From positions 101,070,001-101,134,000 of the forward strand of contig NC_072480.1 of assembly GCF_027574615.1 (NCBI RefSeq): a stretch of DNA of 64,000 nt, written 5' to 3'. The translations under genes were made by a program, and so were the position numbers. Source of the stretch: Eptesicus fuscus. Its lineage: Eukaryota > Chordata > Mammalia > Chiroptera > Vespertilionidae. The first letter of the stretch is position 1; each line of letters begins with the position of its first letter. The notes under the pieces are model-generated. The model did no database searches. It was not told where the DNA came from and worked only from the letters and a program-made list of their open reading frames with translations. Shown here piece by piece: positions 46,612 through 59,562 of this stretch.

Positions 46612-47626
46612 AATGTTATTCCTATTTCTGAGGCCAGGATACATCCCACCAAGCTCTGTAAGGTGAAATGGCCGCTTACAGAGGTCAGATTAACGAGGAA
46701 ACGCAGTGACGATTTACATGGACGATGCAGAAAGTGGCTGCTGAGCATGAAATGTGGGTTCTCTGCCCTATGGATGGTGTCATCGTGTCTCTGTGTGACT
46801 TCAGGGCATCACTGTGATATCAACCCTTCAGACAACATACGTGACATCCCTGGGATGAGGAGAGATCAGAGCATCTCTCCTTCGCCCCAATCTGTGACTC
46901 TAGAAAATTCTAAATACCTATCTGGGCAGAGAAACACAAGTTCCCTTTCCAAGCAGCTCTTTAACCAGCAAGGCTTATCCCAGGGCAGCCTGGTTCTCTG
47001 CCTGGCACGGCTCTGCCTCCCTCAGGAAAGCAAGTCCAGGCTCACTATTCCAATCCCCAGAAACATGGCTGAAGCATGCAGCCTTCATCCGGAAAGACCT
47101 CCTTAAACACCAATGATGTCCAAGGCCTCGCCAAGGACCACACTCACCAGACACGGCTCATTCGTTATCCAGGGGAACTCGTCAGAAATGAAACGTGGGA
47201 GTGTAGCTTTTAAGACATCTTAGCAGCTGCTTCTCGAGAAGATGGATGGTAAAAAGCTCCAGTATCCGTGGTATTTATCACGACAGCACACTCAGAGCAC
47301 CAAGGCCACTTCCACATGTGCCTCGCTAGGAGCTCTCCGGAAGTGTAAACATGACTGAGTGTCTAGAGCTGTCTCACTGTGGGCTTATCATGCATTCTGA
47401 GTGATAAAGGACTGCCAGACAGCCCTGCACAGCCCGCAATGGGCTCTCATGACTCTGAAGGGGAATTTTATGTTGAGTACAAATCACCTCTAAAGTCCAT
47501 CATACCTCCTGCTGAGCAGTGTCACAATAAGGAGGGAAAAGGAAATGAAATTTTAAATGAAACTTTGACTTGAATTTGTGTTCTTTCTACTATGCCCTCA
47601 ATCCAACAATAAATAGTATTATAGGA

Positions 47627-47777
47627 GCCTGGCCGGCATGGCTCAGTGGTTGAGCATCAACCTATGAACCAGGAGGTCACAGTTTGATTCCCAGTCAGGG
47701 CACATCCCAGGTTGCAGGCTTGATCCCCAGTGTGGGGTGTGCAGGAGGCAGCTGATCAATGACTCTCTCATCATTGG

Positions 47778-47813
<36 letters not shown>

Positions 47814-47843
47814 TCTTTGAAATCTTTAAAAAGATATTTTAAA
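47627..47843 (+). mobile_element. Ves-type SINE
   Basis: Head CCTGGCCGGCATGGCTCAGT, then the Ves body, a CT repeat and an A-rich tail. Flanks AATAGTATTATAGGA (47612-47626) and AATAATATTATAGGA (47844-47858) differ at one base. Confidence 0.93.
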
Positions 47844-47938
47844 AATAATATTATAGGAAATAAGAAAATATCTTAAATATCTCCTTGAAAAATAGATATG
47901 CAAAAAACAACAACAAACGAATATACCATCTTATAAGA

Positions 47939-48297
47939 TCCTACCTAATAATAGACAAATATGCAAAATGACCGCACCTTTGCTACACCCAAGCCACGCC
48001 CACCAACCAATCAGGACGAGTATGCAAAATACCCCAACAAAGATGACAGCTAATTTGCATATCAAGACAGCTTAGAAAGAAGCCAAGAGATGCTGAAGGG
48101 AGCAAAGCTGCGGAGAAGCAAGCAAGCCAGGGGGAGGAGAAGGGAGGAGCGGAGGTGGGGCCGGAGGAGAAGGAAGGAGAGCGGGGTGGGCTGGCGGAGA
48201 AGGCGGGCCGGGGGGAGAAGGGAGGAGCAGAGACGGGGCAAGGTAGAGTGCAGCAGGAAACCCTATTGCAGGATTTTTCCTGCAACGGGAACGCTAG
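47939..48297 (+). mobile_element. Full-length non-autonomous Helitron, divergent subfamily
   Basis: Starts TCCTACCTAATAATAGAC after an A and ends with the hairpin TTGCAGGA-TTTT-TCCTGCAA, then CGGGAACGCTAG before a T. This is the canonical A|TC...CTAG|T Helitron arrangement over 359 bp. The interior is purine-rich. Its 5' and 3' ends differ clearly from the GGGCCTCTAG family in this window. Confidence 0.85.
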
Positions 48298-48595
48298 TAT
48301 TTATATAACATTTATTTAGTAGTTAAGGCTAGGATAATGGTAAAGCTTTACACATGTTTCCTTCTGAGAGGAATTTTCACCTAAAGTTTATAATAACTCT
48401 AAAAATGGATAATCCTATGGTGTAGACAAAGGAAAAACACATCACCACAACTCTTGGCTAGCCCACAGGTTAATGAAAGGGACAACTAGGAACAGAAACT
48501 CTGATTGTTTGAAAATCGTACATTAGCCTTACTAAGATTCCCATAAATTAATTTTGGAGTTACTGTTCTGGCAATATTGTGTAAAAACTGATCCC

Positions 48596-48817
48596 TAATG
48601 TTGTTGTTGTTTTAATATATTTTTATTGATTTCAGAGAGGGAGAGGGAGAGAGAATTAGAAACATCAATTATGACAGAGAATCGTTGATTGGCTGCCTCC
48701 TGCACCCTCTACACTGGGGATCAAGCCCACAACCTGGGCATGTGCCCTGAATGGGAATCAAACCCTGACCTCCTGGTTCATAGGTCAATGCTCAACCACT
48801 GAGCCACGCCAGCAGGG
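48596..48817 (-). mobile_element. Ves-type SINE
   Basis: Reverse-strand copy with tail complement TTTTTATTGATTTCAGAGAG and head complement CTGAGCCACGCC. The short flank CTGATCCC is repeated at 48588-48595 and 48818-48825. Confidence 0.9.
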
Positions 48818-48825
48818 CTGATCCC

Positions 48826-51191
48826 CGGTCTTAAATGTGTTTCATTTCATTTTTCTCATGACTTTCTGGATCAGGAGCCTGGGAAGGGCTGGGCTGGGCA
48901 GGTCTCCCTGGGGACCACCCATGCAGTTGTGGCCGAGATATGAGCTGGGGCCACAGTTATCAGGGGCCCAGTTGCACCAGGTGTCCCAGAGGTCATTCAG
49001 GTGGCTGCACTGGAGAGCGACTGTTGGCTGGGAACTCAGCTGGGGCTCTCACTCTGGATCCCCCAAAGATGCTTCTCCATCCAGGATGGAGCTCTGGTGG
49101 GTGGTAGGGCCTCCATGATGCCTGACTTCCTCTACGGAGAAAGTAGCTTCATTTCAGTGACTCTGACACTTAGTAACTTGGTCAATTCACGTGTTCTGTC
49201 TAAGCCTGAGGTTCAACATCTACAAAATGGGGGCATGATCACTCCTACTGTTAGTGTAGGTAGTTAGTTATTAATAATGGGAGAAATGGGAACCAGACAT
49301 TAAACCTAATAAACCAGGGAGCTGAATGGGACATTAAGCCTCATTCAGTAGGAAGCCACAGCATTCACAGGCCTCCCAGGGAACCACCGCATCTTCCCCT
49401 GAGGGGACTTAATCCCAGAAGTGAGTCAGTGAGCATCCTGAGCCGGTTACAGAGGGAGGGCTGCAAACAGCAGGGGAAACACCTTTGCTGGACTCCTGCA
49501 CAGTAGGAAGCAGGTGAAGAGGCAGAACTGCGAGGCATGCGCAGTAGGAGACAAAATGGCAACATAAAGGGGCGGAGTCTAGCCCAGAAAAAGAGTCAGA
49601 TTGGATGAGGGCACAGAGCCCTGGGAGGTCCAGGAACGGGATTGGTTGTGGGGAGGGCCCAGCACAAGCCCATGAGGAATTAGGAAGAAGGTTGGACAGC
49701 TTGAAAGACAACCTGCTGATTCCCCCAAACCAAGAAAACATAGGGAAGATTCCCAGGAATCTCGGGGCAGTTGCTATTACAGCCTGCCTGCCTTCTACGT
49801 CCCTGAGGGCAGATTATTTCCCTTCACCCCAATATTGCCACTACGCTTAAACTTCTCCCACACAGGTGCCCTTTCAAATTCCTTTCTCGGGACGCCTCAA
49901 GAACCCATTTTCACTGGCAGCGCCACCTCAGAGTGTCACTGTGAAAGCGAACATATGTATATGGATACCATGGTTGGGCCATGTAAGTATTAAACGATGA
50001 TTAGAAATAGATGGCCCTTCCTTATTTTGAGGCAAGGAAGGGAACGGGGGAACCAGAAAGGAAGGAAAGAAGGAGGCGGGGGGGTGGGGGAGGGCGGGGA
50101 ATGGATTTCTGAAATGGAAATAAGCCAGGACATTTCAAATAAGAAGCATGCAGTGTAGTAAAGTCAAATAAACTGAACACCAAAATTGCTCGGTTAACAT
50201 CAAAAGTGGATGTAAAGATTACATTTGTAGAAATGATTGGAACGCACAGTATCCACACAATCTGACAAGTTCATGTTAATAAATCATTAGGTAACCATCT
50301 GCAAGGGAGAACAACCAACAAAATACAACATTATGTGCAGACATAATTCTCACCCCCCACCCCCAAGATATTCCCACAGTGGCACCAGGCGCTGTCCCAG
50401 ATAACAGTGCAGTGAGCTCAGATTTACAGCCACCGGCGTTCCAGCGGCCCAGCAGGAAGACGGAAACCCTGGACTACAGTGAGATATACAGGTGGTCTGT
50501 GAAGGAAGCGCCATGATCAGTCGGGTTTAACATTATTTCCCTGTTCCATAAAAGTCTGATGCACTGGGAGTTTAAATAATGTATCTGAAACAATGATAAA
50601 GACAGGAGCGTGGCAATATGGATAAAATATAGAAGAAGGGCAGAGAGTCTCCAGGCGGTTCAATCTCAGGCCTGACCTTTAACCACCTGTCCAGAAGCAT
50701 CCAGAGAGTTCATTTAGCAAACCTAACGGAAACGCGCACTGCCTCCTGGTCAATGAAGCTGTGCGGCTGTTCCCTGTGGCAGTTCTCAGACAACCGTGGC
50801 AGACGGTAGAGCTTGAGACATCCACTCCCGGGCATTTCCTTCGCCTGCCTGAAATTCCTCTTCATGTCATCCATCTCTGAAAGACTCTTAGAAAGTCATT
50901 ATCCTCTTCTTCTGACCTGGAGGGACCCGCGCCTTCTCTTCCAGGCTCCCAACAGCAGCCTGTCTTTGGTGTTCTAAAGGCAAATTTAAAATAAAGAGCT
51001 TCCCTGCATTTCTTTTTCTTAAAAAAAAAAAAAAAAAGGCCAAGGGACTAGGTTGGAGTATGTACTGATTTAACTCATTCTCTCATAGTTACTCACAAAC
51101 CTGATAATAATTCAGAAGTACCATTTCTATGATGGAGGAATAATACCCCTCTCTCCCCATTTCCATCTTAAGTTCCCTGTGGATAAGTGTC
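48826..51191. other. Gene-free stretch
   Basis: Apart from the doubtful LTR at 49500-49950, no element or exon recognised. An A run lies at 51021-51037. Confidence 0.55.
49500..49950. mobile_element. Possible LTR-derived segment
   Basis: GCATGCGCAGTAGGAGACAA followed by AATGGC, then GATTGG and a GC-mixed interval ending in a region with CTTCTCCCACAC and CTTTCTCGGGACGCC, resembles mammalian class I LTRs in style. I see no clear termini or target duplication. Confidence 0.3.
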
Positions 51192-51203
51192 CAAATGATA
51201 TTT

Positions 51204-51372
51204 TTAAAAATATATTTTTATTTATTTCAGAGAGAATCATCAATCGGCTGCCTCCTCCACACCCCACACTGGAGATCAAGCCCACAACCTGGGCATGTGC
51301 CCTGACCGGGAATCGAACCGTGACCTCCTGGTTCGTAGGTCGATGCTCAACCAGCCATGCTGGCCGGGTCAT
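51204..51372 (-). mobile_element. Ves-type SINE, internally shortened
   Basis: Reverse-strand copy missing part of the tail-proximal body and part of the head. Flanks CAAATGATATTT (51192-51203) and CAAACGATATTT (51373-51384) match at 11 of 12 positions. Confidence 0.88.
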
Positions 51373-52499
51373 CAAACGATATTTTCTGAATAGTTTTCTC
51401 ACCCTGGCCCATAAGCTGGGCACGTGGGCTTTTGACATCGGCTCCTAGTGTCACTGTCCATCTGAGACTCTCAGCCTTTTTAATTGTTTAAGGAAGGAAA
51501 GAGTGTGCTTAGATGTGAGAGGGGTAGTGTAAAAAAAAAAAAGATAAGTTATGTTTAAACACGTTTTATATTTTCCATAGGAAAATAATTCATAAACAGG
51601 AAGGGTTTGCTTTATGGCCTAATTTTTATTAGGAAATTCTGTCACTTATAGAGAGCTATTATGTAGTTGACATAAACAAGCTGAACTCTTTGTCTACAAA
51701 GAGGCCAGAATATCCTGTCCAGTGAAATTCAAAACTGAGCAAAGTGCTTTGCACAAGAAGACATTTCAACAATCGCAACATGATTTTGTTTGCTTATTAG
51801 CAAATACAAAAAATTGGTGGATTCCTCCCTAAGAACACATTCATGTCGTAATCAGTCATCACTGTTATACACCAAAGGGAAGAATAGAATAAATACTCAA
51901 TAAGCCAATGGCTTCAAGGTCAAGTACTGTGATGAACTAAGAAGAAAACATTTTTAAATGCATCCAGTGTTAAACCTGCGAGCACTTCTCTGACTGGGCA
52001 TGGTACAGAGAGCAATAGGTAATCTTCGTGATTCTGATACATTCACTCTGATAGTTTGAGCATCACTCCACGTATGTAATATGAGAGAATGAGTTAAATT
52101 GATACTTACTCCAAGCTAGTCCCTTGTTTTTTTTGTGTGTTTTTTTTTTTAAGAAAATACATGTGGGTAAGCTTTTTATTTTAAATTTGTCTTTGAATTA
52201 AAAAAAAGAAGCAATGAAATGCAATAAAAATGCAAGGAATTGCACAAGCGAGGTGATAGTTCATGAATGCCTTGTTTCCTTACAGAATACGTATAGGAGC
52301 TGAATGAGTCAAAAGCGTGATAGTAAGTGTTCTTAGCACATCAGGGAACTTGGGAAAAATCGGAAGGGACCTAGATTTGAAAACAGGTTCAAGCACCAGA
52401 GACCAGGCTCCAGTTTCTCAACTTTGCTGATAGTAGAATCCCCTGGGGAGCTTTGAAAAGTATTCTCTGGATCTGTTTCTGTTCATCAGGTTATGTTGT

Positions 52500-52740
52500 T
52501 CATTATAATCCACAAACAAAGATCCAGAGACAGAGAAGCATCGATCAGATGCTCAAACCTCAGAGGGAAGGCAGGGGAGGGGGTAAGGGGGAGAGATCAA
52601 CCAAAGGACTTGTATGCATGCATATAAGCTTAACCAATGGACACAGACACCAGGAGGGTGAGGGCATGATGGGGAGGTTGAGGGGGCAAAGGGGGGATAA
52701 GGACACATATGTAATACCTTAATCAATAAAGAAAAAAGTA
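52500..52740 (+). mobile_element. L1 3' end fragment (bat type)
   Basis: GAGATCAACCAAAGGACTTG, ATGCATGCATATAAGC, ATGGACACAGACACCAGG and CACATATGTAATACCTTAAT end in CAATAAAGAAAAAA. This is the clearest L1 3' end in the window. Confidence 0.82.
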
Positions 52741-53412
52741 TTCTCAATTGTTCTGATTTCATTGGTCTGGCCTGGGACCTGAGCATAGGAATTTTTAAAA
52801 AGCCCTCCACAGTCTTTTAATGTGCAACCAAGACTGGGAATCCCCTGTAATACACCGGCCCTCTGAGCGTGGTGCATGGGCCCGGGGGTCCCGGGGAAAT
52901 TTCCACACGATCCATGAAGTCCTAACATTATCACAATAGACTAAGGCATCGTTTCCCTCTGTCCCGTGTTGACATTCCCAGTGATGGTGTGAAAGCAATG
53001 GTGGGTGAAACAGCTAGCGCATTAGCATAAATCAGGACCTTGGTACCCAGCTATGCTAATCATCATCATATGTTCCACCATCACACACTTGCGAGTAAAA
53101 AAAAAAAAAAAAAAAAAAAGCCAGTCTCCCTTATGAATGTCCTTGATGAAGCAGAAAATAGAATGAATTTTATAAAATGTCAACCCTTGACTGTATGTCT
53201 TGTTAATATTCCTTGTGACAAAATGGGAGTCACGCTTCAAGTATGTCTGTTACATACTGAAGTATGATGTCTTGAGGGGAAACACTTGTGTGATTGAGTT
53301 GTGAGCTAAAATTAGCCAATGTTCCTGTAAAACCCCATTTGCTTTGAAAGAATGGCTAACTAGATGGGGACACTTGGAAGACATTTTACTGAAAACGAGT
53401 AAGAGCAGCCTG

Positions 53413-53635
53413 GCCTGGCCGGTGTGGCTTAGTCATTGAGCCTCAACCCATGGACCAAGAGGTCGCTGGTTCCATTGCCCTGTCAGGGCACATGCCAGCC
53501 AGGGTTGTGGGCTCGATCCCTGGTAGGAGTCGTGCAGGAGGCAGCTGATCGATGAAGTTTCTCTCTCATCCATGTTTCTATCTCTCTATCCCTCTCCCTT
53601 CCTCTCCCTCTAAAGATCAATTTAGAAACATAAAT
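53413..53635 (+). mobile_element. Ves-type SINE
   Basis: Head GCCTGGCCGGTGTGGCTTAG and full body through TCCCTTCCTCTCCC. Flanks AAGAGCAGCCTG (53401-53412) and AAGAGAAGCCTG (53636-53647). Confidence 0.92.
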
Positions 53636-54353
53636 AAGAGAAGCCTGATACTTCAAAAGAAAACAACTGTCGGGATGTATTACCGATGATAACATGTGAG
53701 TTTTCCTGTGAAAATTAAATGGGTAACGGCTCCCCACTACTTAAAGGAAGGTGCAATTATTCAGGCTTTTCTTATGAGGTCAGTCGTTGTAATAATATTA
53801 TTTTTTGTTATTGTAGGATGAATTCACCCACATCTGTAACAACTACGTAAATCAGTTACTCAGTACTTCCCAGATGACCAATGCATAAGGTTACACTATC
53901 AAGCATGAGTACAAGATAAACCAGCGGATTTCACTGTAACAGAGAAAAGAAAAATCATCAATGTGGTTTCAGTTAATACGTTGCACAAAGCCTTTCGGAA
54001 ACCGCCAGTTGTGAAGATTTGGTGTAGAAAATCCAAATGATTTGAAAAGTAAAATAAAAGACGCTTCCCTTTTCCAATGACAAGGCTGTGTGATGAGATG
54101 GGTTATCTGTAGAAATGACATACCCTGAGGAACAGCCTAAAAGCTTATGGGGAGAACTTCAGAAACTCCCTGAGGAACCTGACCATAGCGGAAGCTTGAT
54201 TGTACCCGTGGATTTCCAGCAACAACCTAATCAAGGTAAGTGGATGGAGCTGTAACACAATCAAGCCGTACCGTAATCAGTTACAGCGAATGGATCGAGT
54301 GCTCTAATCACAATCAATTGTATTGTAACCCACCTGAAGGAAGACTGCACTCA

Positions 54354-54366
54354 GGGGGGGGGGGGG
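54354..54366. repeat. Run of 13 guanines
   Basis: Uninterrupted G homopolymer after ACTCA; such a run is also a common assembly or sequencing error site. Confidence 0.9.
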
Positions 54367-54664
54367 TCTGCAGATGGGGAATCCTGAAACCAGAATCCAT
54401 CTGAGACTCCAGCTCCCCCAGTGTGAGGAGGCCCTGGAGCAGAGCTGAGCAAACAGGGAGAACCAGGGCTGTTGCCATGGCAATGAGGACCAAGGGCTCC
54501 TGCACAGGTAGATTCTCGCAGGAGAGAGGGCGCCTATCGGCGAAGCAGCAGCCCTTGTCAGTTCTGAGGCCAAAGGATTGCATTTTTTAGAATTATTACA
54601 ACAGCCAAAGCGCAGTCATGGAAATAAAGTAACTGGATAATATTAACTCCACCACCATTTACGG

Positions 54665-55268
54665 CAAGCATGTCAAACTCGCGGCCCACAACAAATATTT
54701 TTGCGGCCAGCCAATATAATGGTATGTAAAAAACATTTTAATAAAAATTTCATAACTTAATTTTTACAATATCCTGTTATATATAGTTATCAATAACGAA
54801 CTACAACGTTCGCTAATGACTGATTACTGTAATCGTGTTGTATTCATTTCCCTTACACGCCTTACGCGCAGGCGCACTATTTCTCTCCATTAATACCAGC
54901 AGCGAATATTTTAGCAGCCGATTGCCACGTCATTAGTCTTGTACGACTTGTTTGGTGTGCGTAACAGGAAATATTTCGCTTTCGGAGAACAAGAAAAATA
55001 GGTTCATTTGCATTAAGCTTATTAATTTGTGCAGTTATTCAGTGTCTGGAAAGTTAATGTTCAAGAAAAAAATATTAATTTTTATTAAAATGTTCTATTC
55101 TTTTATGTTAATAATTAGTCATTTATTTCAGCCCTTTGTATTCAGCATGTCTCTATCGAAATAAACCTACATTTCTTATGAAAATCGAAGCTTTCGTTTT
55201 TGTGCGGCCCACCTGAACTTAAACCTTGTTTATTTGGCCCGTGTCAGCCTTTGAGTTTGACATGCTTG
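54665..55268. mobile_element. Non-autonomous hAT-like element, 604 bp
   Basis: Inverted ends CAAGCATGTCAAACTC and GAGTTTGACATGCTTG are perfect complements. A perfect 8-bp target duplication ATTTACGG lies at 54657-54664 and 55269-55276. The interior is AT-rich without a transposase frame. A related 3' end fragment lies at 32330-32395. Confidence 0.92.
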
Positions 55269-55276
55269 ATTTACGG

Positions 55277-56027
55277 AATTCCTGCTATATTCCAGCCACT
55301 GGCCTAGGAGCTCAGGAGTCAGTGTTGAGTGAAAGAATATCCATGTCCACATGGAGCATTCATTTAAAACTGGAAGACAGACATGTACCAAACAAAGAAT
55401 TTTCAATAAATCATTTGGTTACGATTTTGATGATTTCTAGTGTTATCAGAGAAATGTGTGGATGGCCTTCCTTCATCCATTGCTAGTGGGACTGAGGTTC
55501 TTGGGGTATCGCTGGGCCATATTTCTGGAGGCCCTCGTGGGAGGGTGAGCTTTAGTTTTGTGGCATTACATCCCGGGGTGTGCGAAGCCCCATTTCCCTT
55601 AGTCCAGTCCCGGAAGAGGTGCAGCTGGGAAGGCAGCAGAGTGGAAGCAGAGCCAGGGGCCATGCAGGAGCCGGATCAGGTTTAGCACGAGGCTGGCCAC
55701 GGTCCGTCAGTCCACTGTGAGGTCCACATGGCTGTGGGCTGTGTGAGGGAATGCAGGGGGCCCAGAGCACACCCCCTGCAACAAGAGTCCAAAAGCCCCA
55801 AACACTAGAGCAGCCAGGAGCAACGAGGGCAAGAACGCCAGAGTGCAAGAGCAAACCGAGAGGATAACTAGAGAGAATCCAACAAGAAAGACACATAATA
55901 AAAGCAATTCTCTGTGAGCGAAAATCATCGTTCTTAATTATATGTTTATCATCTATCCATCCATCTTACTCATCTCCCTCTCTACCCATTTCACCCTTGG
56001 TAGGCTTATAAATAAAATGAAAACTAA

Positions 56028-56072
<45 letters not shown>

Positions 56073-58019
56073 CAAACAAACAAAAAACAAGTGCTAAATG
56101 TAATTTCACACGAAAAAAAGCGTCACGGAAGTATTCAGAAAGTAGCACCCAAGCTTTCCGCGTCATCTGCGACGATGCATTTCTTTCCTGCTGAACCGTC
56201 TCCTTTGGAGGGTTAGTTCCTAGAATTTCATGGGGGGCCTTTGCGAGAACCTGAGGTCCCTTCTAACCATATCCACACGTGGAGGAGGGTGGTCGCTGAA
56301 TTTGTCTGAGCACAGCCCTGGCAGGACTGAAGCACCTCACCGCGGACCGATTTCAGTTTTAAGAGCTCCAATTTTAAAATTTTGGGTTTTTTTAAATTAA
56401 ACCTATGTCTCTTAATTCTGTTTCCCTGGACCTGTATGAAATGAACACAATTCTTTCTTTTTCCTATCGGGGCTCAGATTTCTCCAGGTGCTCATCATGC
56501 TCTGTCCAGCATGCTTTCCTTACTAAAAAAGGACAGAGAAAGGAGTCTGCATTTTTTAATTTAAGAAAGAAAGACTTAAGTACCTTTGTCAATTCAAGCG
56601 CAACTAGACACTTACTGTGCATATCATCATTCAGATATGCAACTGATTAGTCTCATTCAGAAGGGCTAATAGGGAAATGTGCAACTCAAATCTGATCTAA
56701 AATACAAATAAATATGAATGATGCAAACTCATTAAAGGAATTTATTAACTGATTCCTGTCTGATCCTATTTCGTTCCATTTCCAAATTTACAAGCGATTT
56801 TTTTTGTTCATTGGTAATATCCTTGGCTTTCCTAGTTTTCACCTGTAGGTCTACGTGTATGTGACCCTCAGGAGTATCACCGGGAGAAAGTGTAAAACGG
56901 CAGGACGCCGTCACATGCTGGACTCTGTCCCTGCTGCGTTCCACGGTGACACTCCCACCCAGTTCAGGACAGAGCTGATCAACCTCCCCTCCACCTCCAG
57001 TCTCCACGCCTGATAAAAAATGGAAAGCTCGAGTTTATGCAGCTGTTCCGGAGCTAATTATCTGCACTCGTTTCTGATTACTTAATAGGCCATGGTAGGA
57101 TGTGTGTTTGCTGCTATGTTGAGTTTACACATTAGTCTGTAATGCGCTGATACGGTTAATTGTTGTCTCGCTGCTGTCTGCTAATAGGCCATTCCTGAAA
57201 ATGAGACCATAGCTCAACGGAATTTGCTTGTTTATTTTAAATAAGTAATAACTACCAACTCAGATCCTAGATCCAGTGCTCACCATTTTAAGAATGCACT
57301 TTTTAATGCCATATCATTTCTAATGCATTTAAATTATTCAAGTTGGGAGAAAACGAGTTATTAGACTAATGAGTCAATAACCAACGCAAATACTTAGATT
57401 TAACATTTCTCCTGCTCTGCACAGTTTCCTAAGTTGTTTCCCGCCACTGAGAGCAAAATAAATTCTTTTTAATGCTGAATATAATAACATAATCATGACG
57501 AAAATAGATGCATATTAAAAGCAGACAAGTATGTATTAATATGTAAGCTGAGATGCCGAAGCCGGTGGCTGGGAGGGACGCGGTGTTGATCTGGAAGGTG
57601 GATGTGGAACCGCTGCAATGAGACTGCTAATTTGCTCTGTAGTTTGGGGTTTTATGATAGCATTTGGTCCCCAACACAAGTGCGTAGCTTTAAAAATTCA
57701 AAGGCAGTGCTTTGGTTGACTGCCCATCTATTTGTGTCTCTGACGGCAGGCGCGGATGGAAGGGCTCCTGTCGGTGCTTTGAGGGTCCTTTCTCTTTCCC
57801 TTTCACAAAGTCCGTTTTTCCTATCATCACTTTTTCATTTCTTCATCTCTTTAAACCTCCTGTCTTTTTCCTCCCTTCCTACTCTTCTATTAGAGAAGGC
57901 AAGAGGACTCAGATAATAAATAGAAAGTGTTTAGACTCCCCAAACCCTTGGCTCTCATTCTTCAACTTCCAAGAAGCAATAGGGTTCTCGCATTCTCTGT
58001 GGGGCCCAGGCCTGGACTT
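55277..58019. other. Gene-free stretch
   Basis: Contains the TA microsatellite only. 57040-57600 is AT-rich and free of recognised young repeats, so it is a candidate for conserved non-coding DNA that sequence alone cannot confirm. Confidence 0.5.
56032..56070. repeat. (TA)n microsatellite
   Basis: About 19 TA units, a potential cruciform. Confidence 0.92.
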
Positions 58020-58165
58020 GCCTTGGACGGAAGATGGTTTGACTCTGGGTGGTGGGCACACAACATAATATACAGGACGTGTATCGTAGAAATGTACATT
58101 TAAAACCTATGTATTTTCATTAACCAATGTCACCCCAATACATGTAATAAAAAAATAAAAGTACA
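58020..58165 (+). mobile_element. L1 3' end fragment
   Basis: GGGTGGTGGGCACACAACAT, AATGTACATTTAAAACCTA and ACCAATGTCACCCCAATAC then an A-rich tail match the L1 3' UTR seen at 5440-5690. Confidence 0.78.
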
Positions 58166-58343
58166 TTAGAAATAATGTAGATTTCAATGACTGGGACCCT
58201 GTAGACTGCGTGGCCCCATCCCTCTGGGTGGAACTGTGTGATCCTAAGACCTGTGTCTCCAGAAACACTGTGTATGCAGCCTTTCTGATCACGTAAGGCC
58301 ATACTCTCTTCTGCCCTCCAATAGGGAAAGAGTGGGATTAGGC

Positions 58344-58556
58344 CAGTGGTCAGCAAACTCATTAGTCAACAGAGCCAAATATCAACAGGACAACAATTGA
58401 AATTTCTTTTGAGAGCCAAATTTTTTAAACTTAAACTTCTTCTAACACCACTTCTTCAAAATAGACTCGCCCGGGCCGTGGTATTTTGTGGAAGAGCCAC
58501 TCTCAAGGGGCCAAAGAGCCGCATGTGGCTCGCGAGCCGCAGTTTGCCGACCACGG
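58344..58556. mobile_element. Non-autonomous hAT (nhAT), 213 bp, uninterrupted
   Basis: Same family as the element at 22832-23286, with about 6 percent differences over the first 128 bases by eye. Flanks GATTAGGC (58336-58343) and GATTAGGG (58557-58564) match at 7 of 8 positions. Confidence 0.92.
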
Positions 58557-59004
58557 GATTAGGGGAACTGCAATTCATCATGAATTTACACTCACTGTTG
58601 GGAGACGTGATCCCTCTCCAGAATGTGGGGCCCACCTGGATGACTCCGACTCTGGATCCCTCGATTCTTCATGAATTACGGCTGTTAGTCGTCCTTTTAT
58701 GGTTCCTACTTCCAATTTTTCGATGTGTCACTGGAAGCATAAAACTCACCTCAGCATCTTCTTTCTAACACCTTCTTTCTAAACGTTCGGGTCTCTCTGT
58801 TCCCCAAACACAACATGTACCTCCTCATGCCCCACGCTTTCTTCCTGCTGTTCTCTCTACCCTTCGTGCCCTCTGACTATGGTGAAATGCAAGTCCTTCT
58901 TTAAATCGCTTCCATTGCTCTCTCCTTTCTGAAACTTCCCATGCTAATAGCTGTGATGGTAGTAGTAGTAGGAGTACTGTGAGTAATAAAGATAATAAAA
59001 TGGA

Positions 59005-59240
59005 GTCAAGTGCTTTAACTGACAGGGCTTCTGCTAAGTCCTTTAAATGAATACACTTTATCCTCAATTAGGCGCTGTGAGATGGTGCCATTGTGCTCAC
59101 CATCAGACCGATGGAGTAATGAAGACCTAGCACACAGCGGCTAAAGCTCCCTCAAATATCTTGTCCAAGGTCACATGGTCAAGGTCAAGGTAAGGGGTGG
59201 GGCAGGTCCTTGAACTCACCCTCTGACCCCAGAACTCAAT
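59005..59240 (+). repeat. MIR SINE remnant
   Basis: AAGTCCTTTAAATGAATACA, a GATGGAGTAATGAAGAC segment, AAGGTCACATGGTCAAGG and CTTGAACTCACCCTCTGAC follow the MIR order. Confidence 0.65.
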
Positions 59241-59503
59241 CTTATTCCGGAATCTGAGTGATGAAACCCTACACAGACCGTCTCACGCAACACTGGCAGG
59301 CTAGACGCCATTCCCCTTTGCTCAAAGGCCCTCTGCTTGCATCATTAAGCAAAATTATAACCAAGAACTAGGCGTTAATGCTAAGACTGACAAATACCAT
59401 CACTGAAATAAAACAAACTTGCAGGGGGGTCCCAATAGTAGAGGGGAGATGACCGAGAATAGACAGTGAAATTAAAGGCAGATCAATAAAATTTACTCAA
59501 CTT

Positions 59504-59508
<5 letters not shown>

Positions 59509-59559
<51 letters not shown>
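59509..59559. repeat. (AG)n microsatellite
   Basis: About 25 AG units without interruption. Confidence 0.92.
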
Positions 59560-59562
<3 letters not shown>

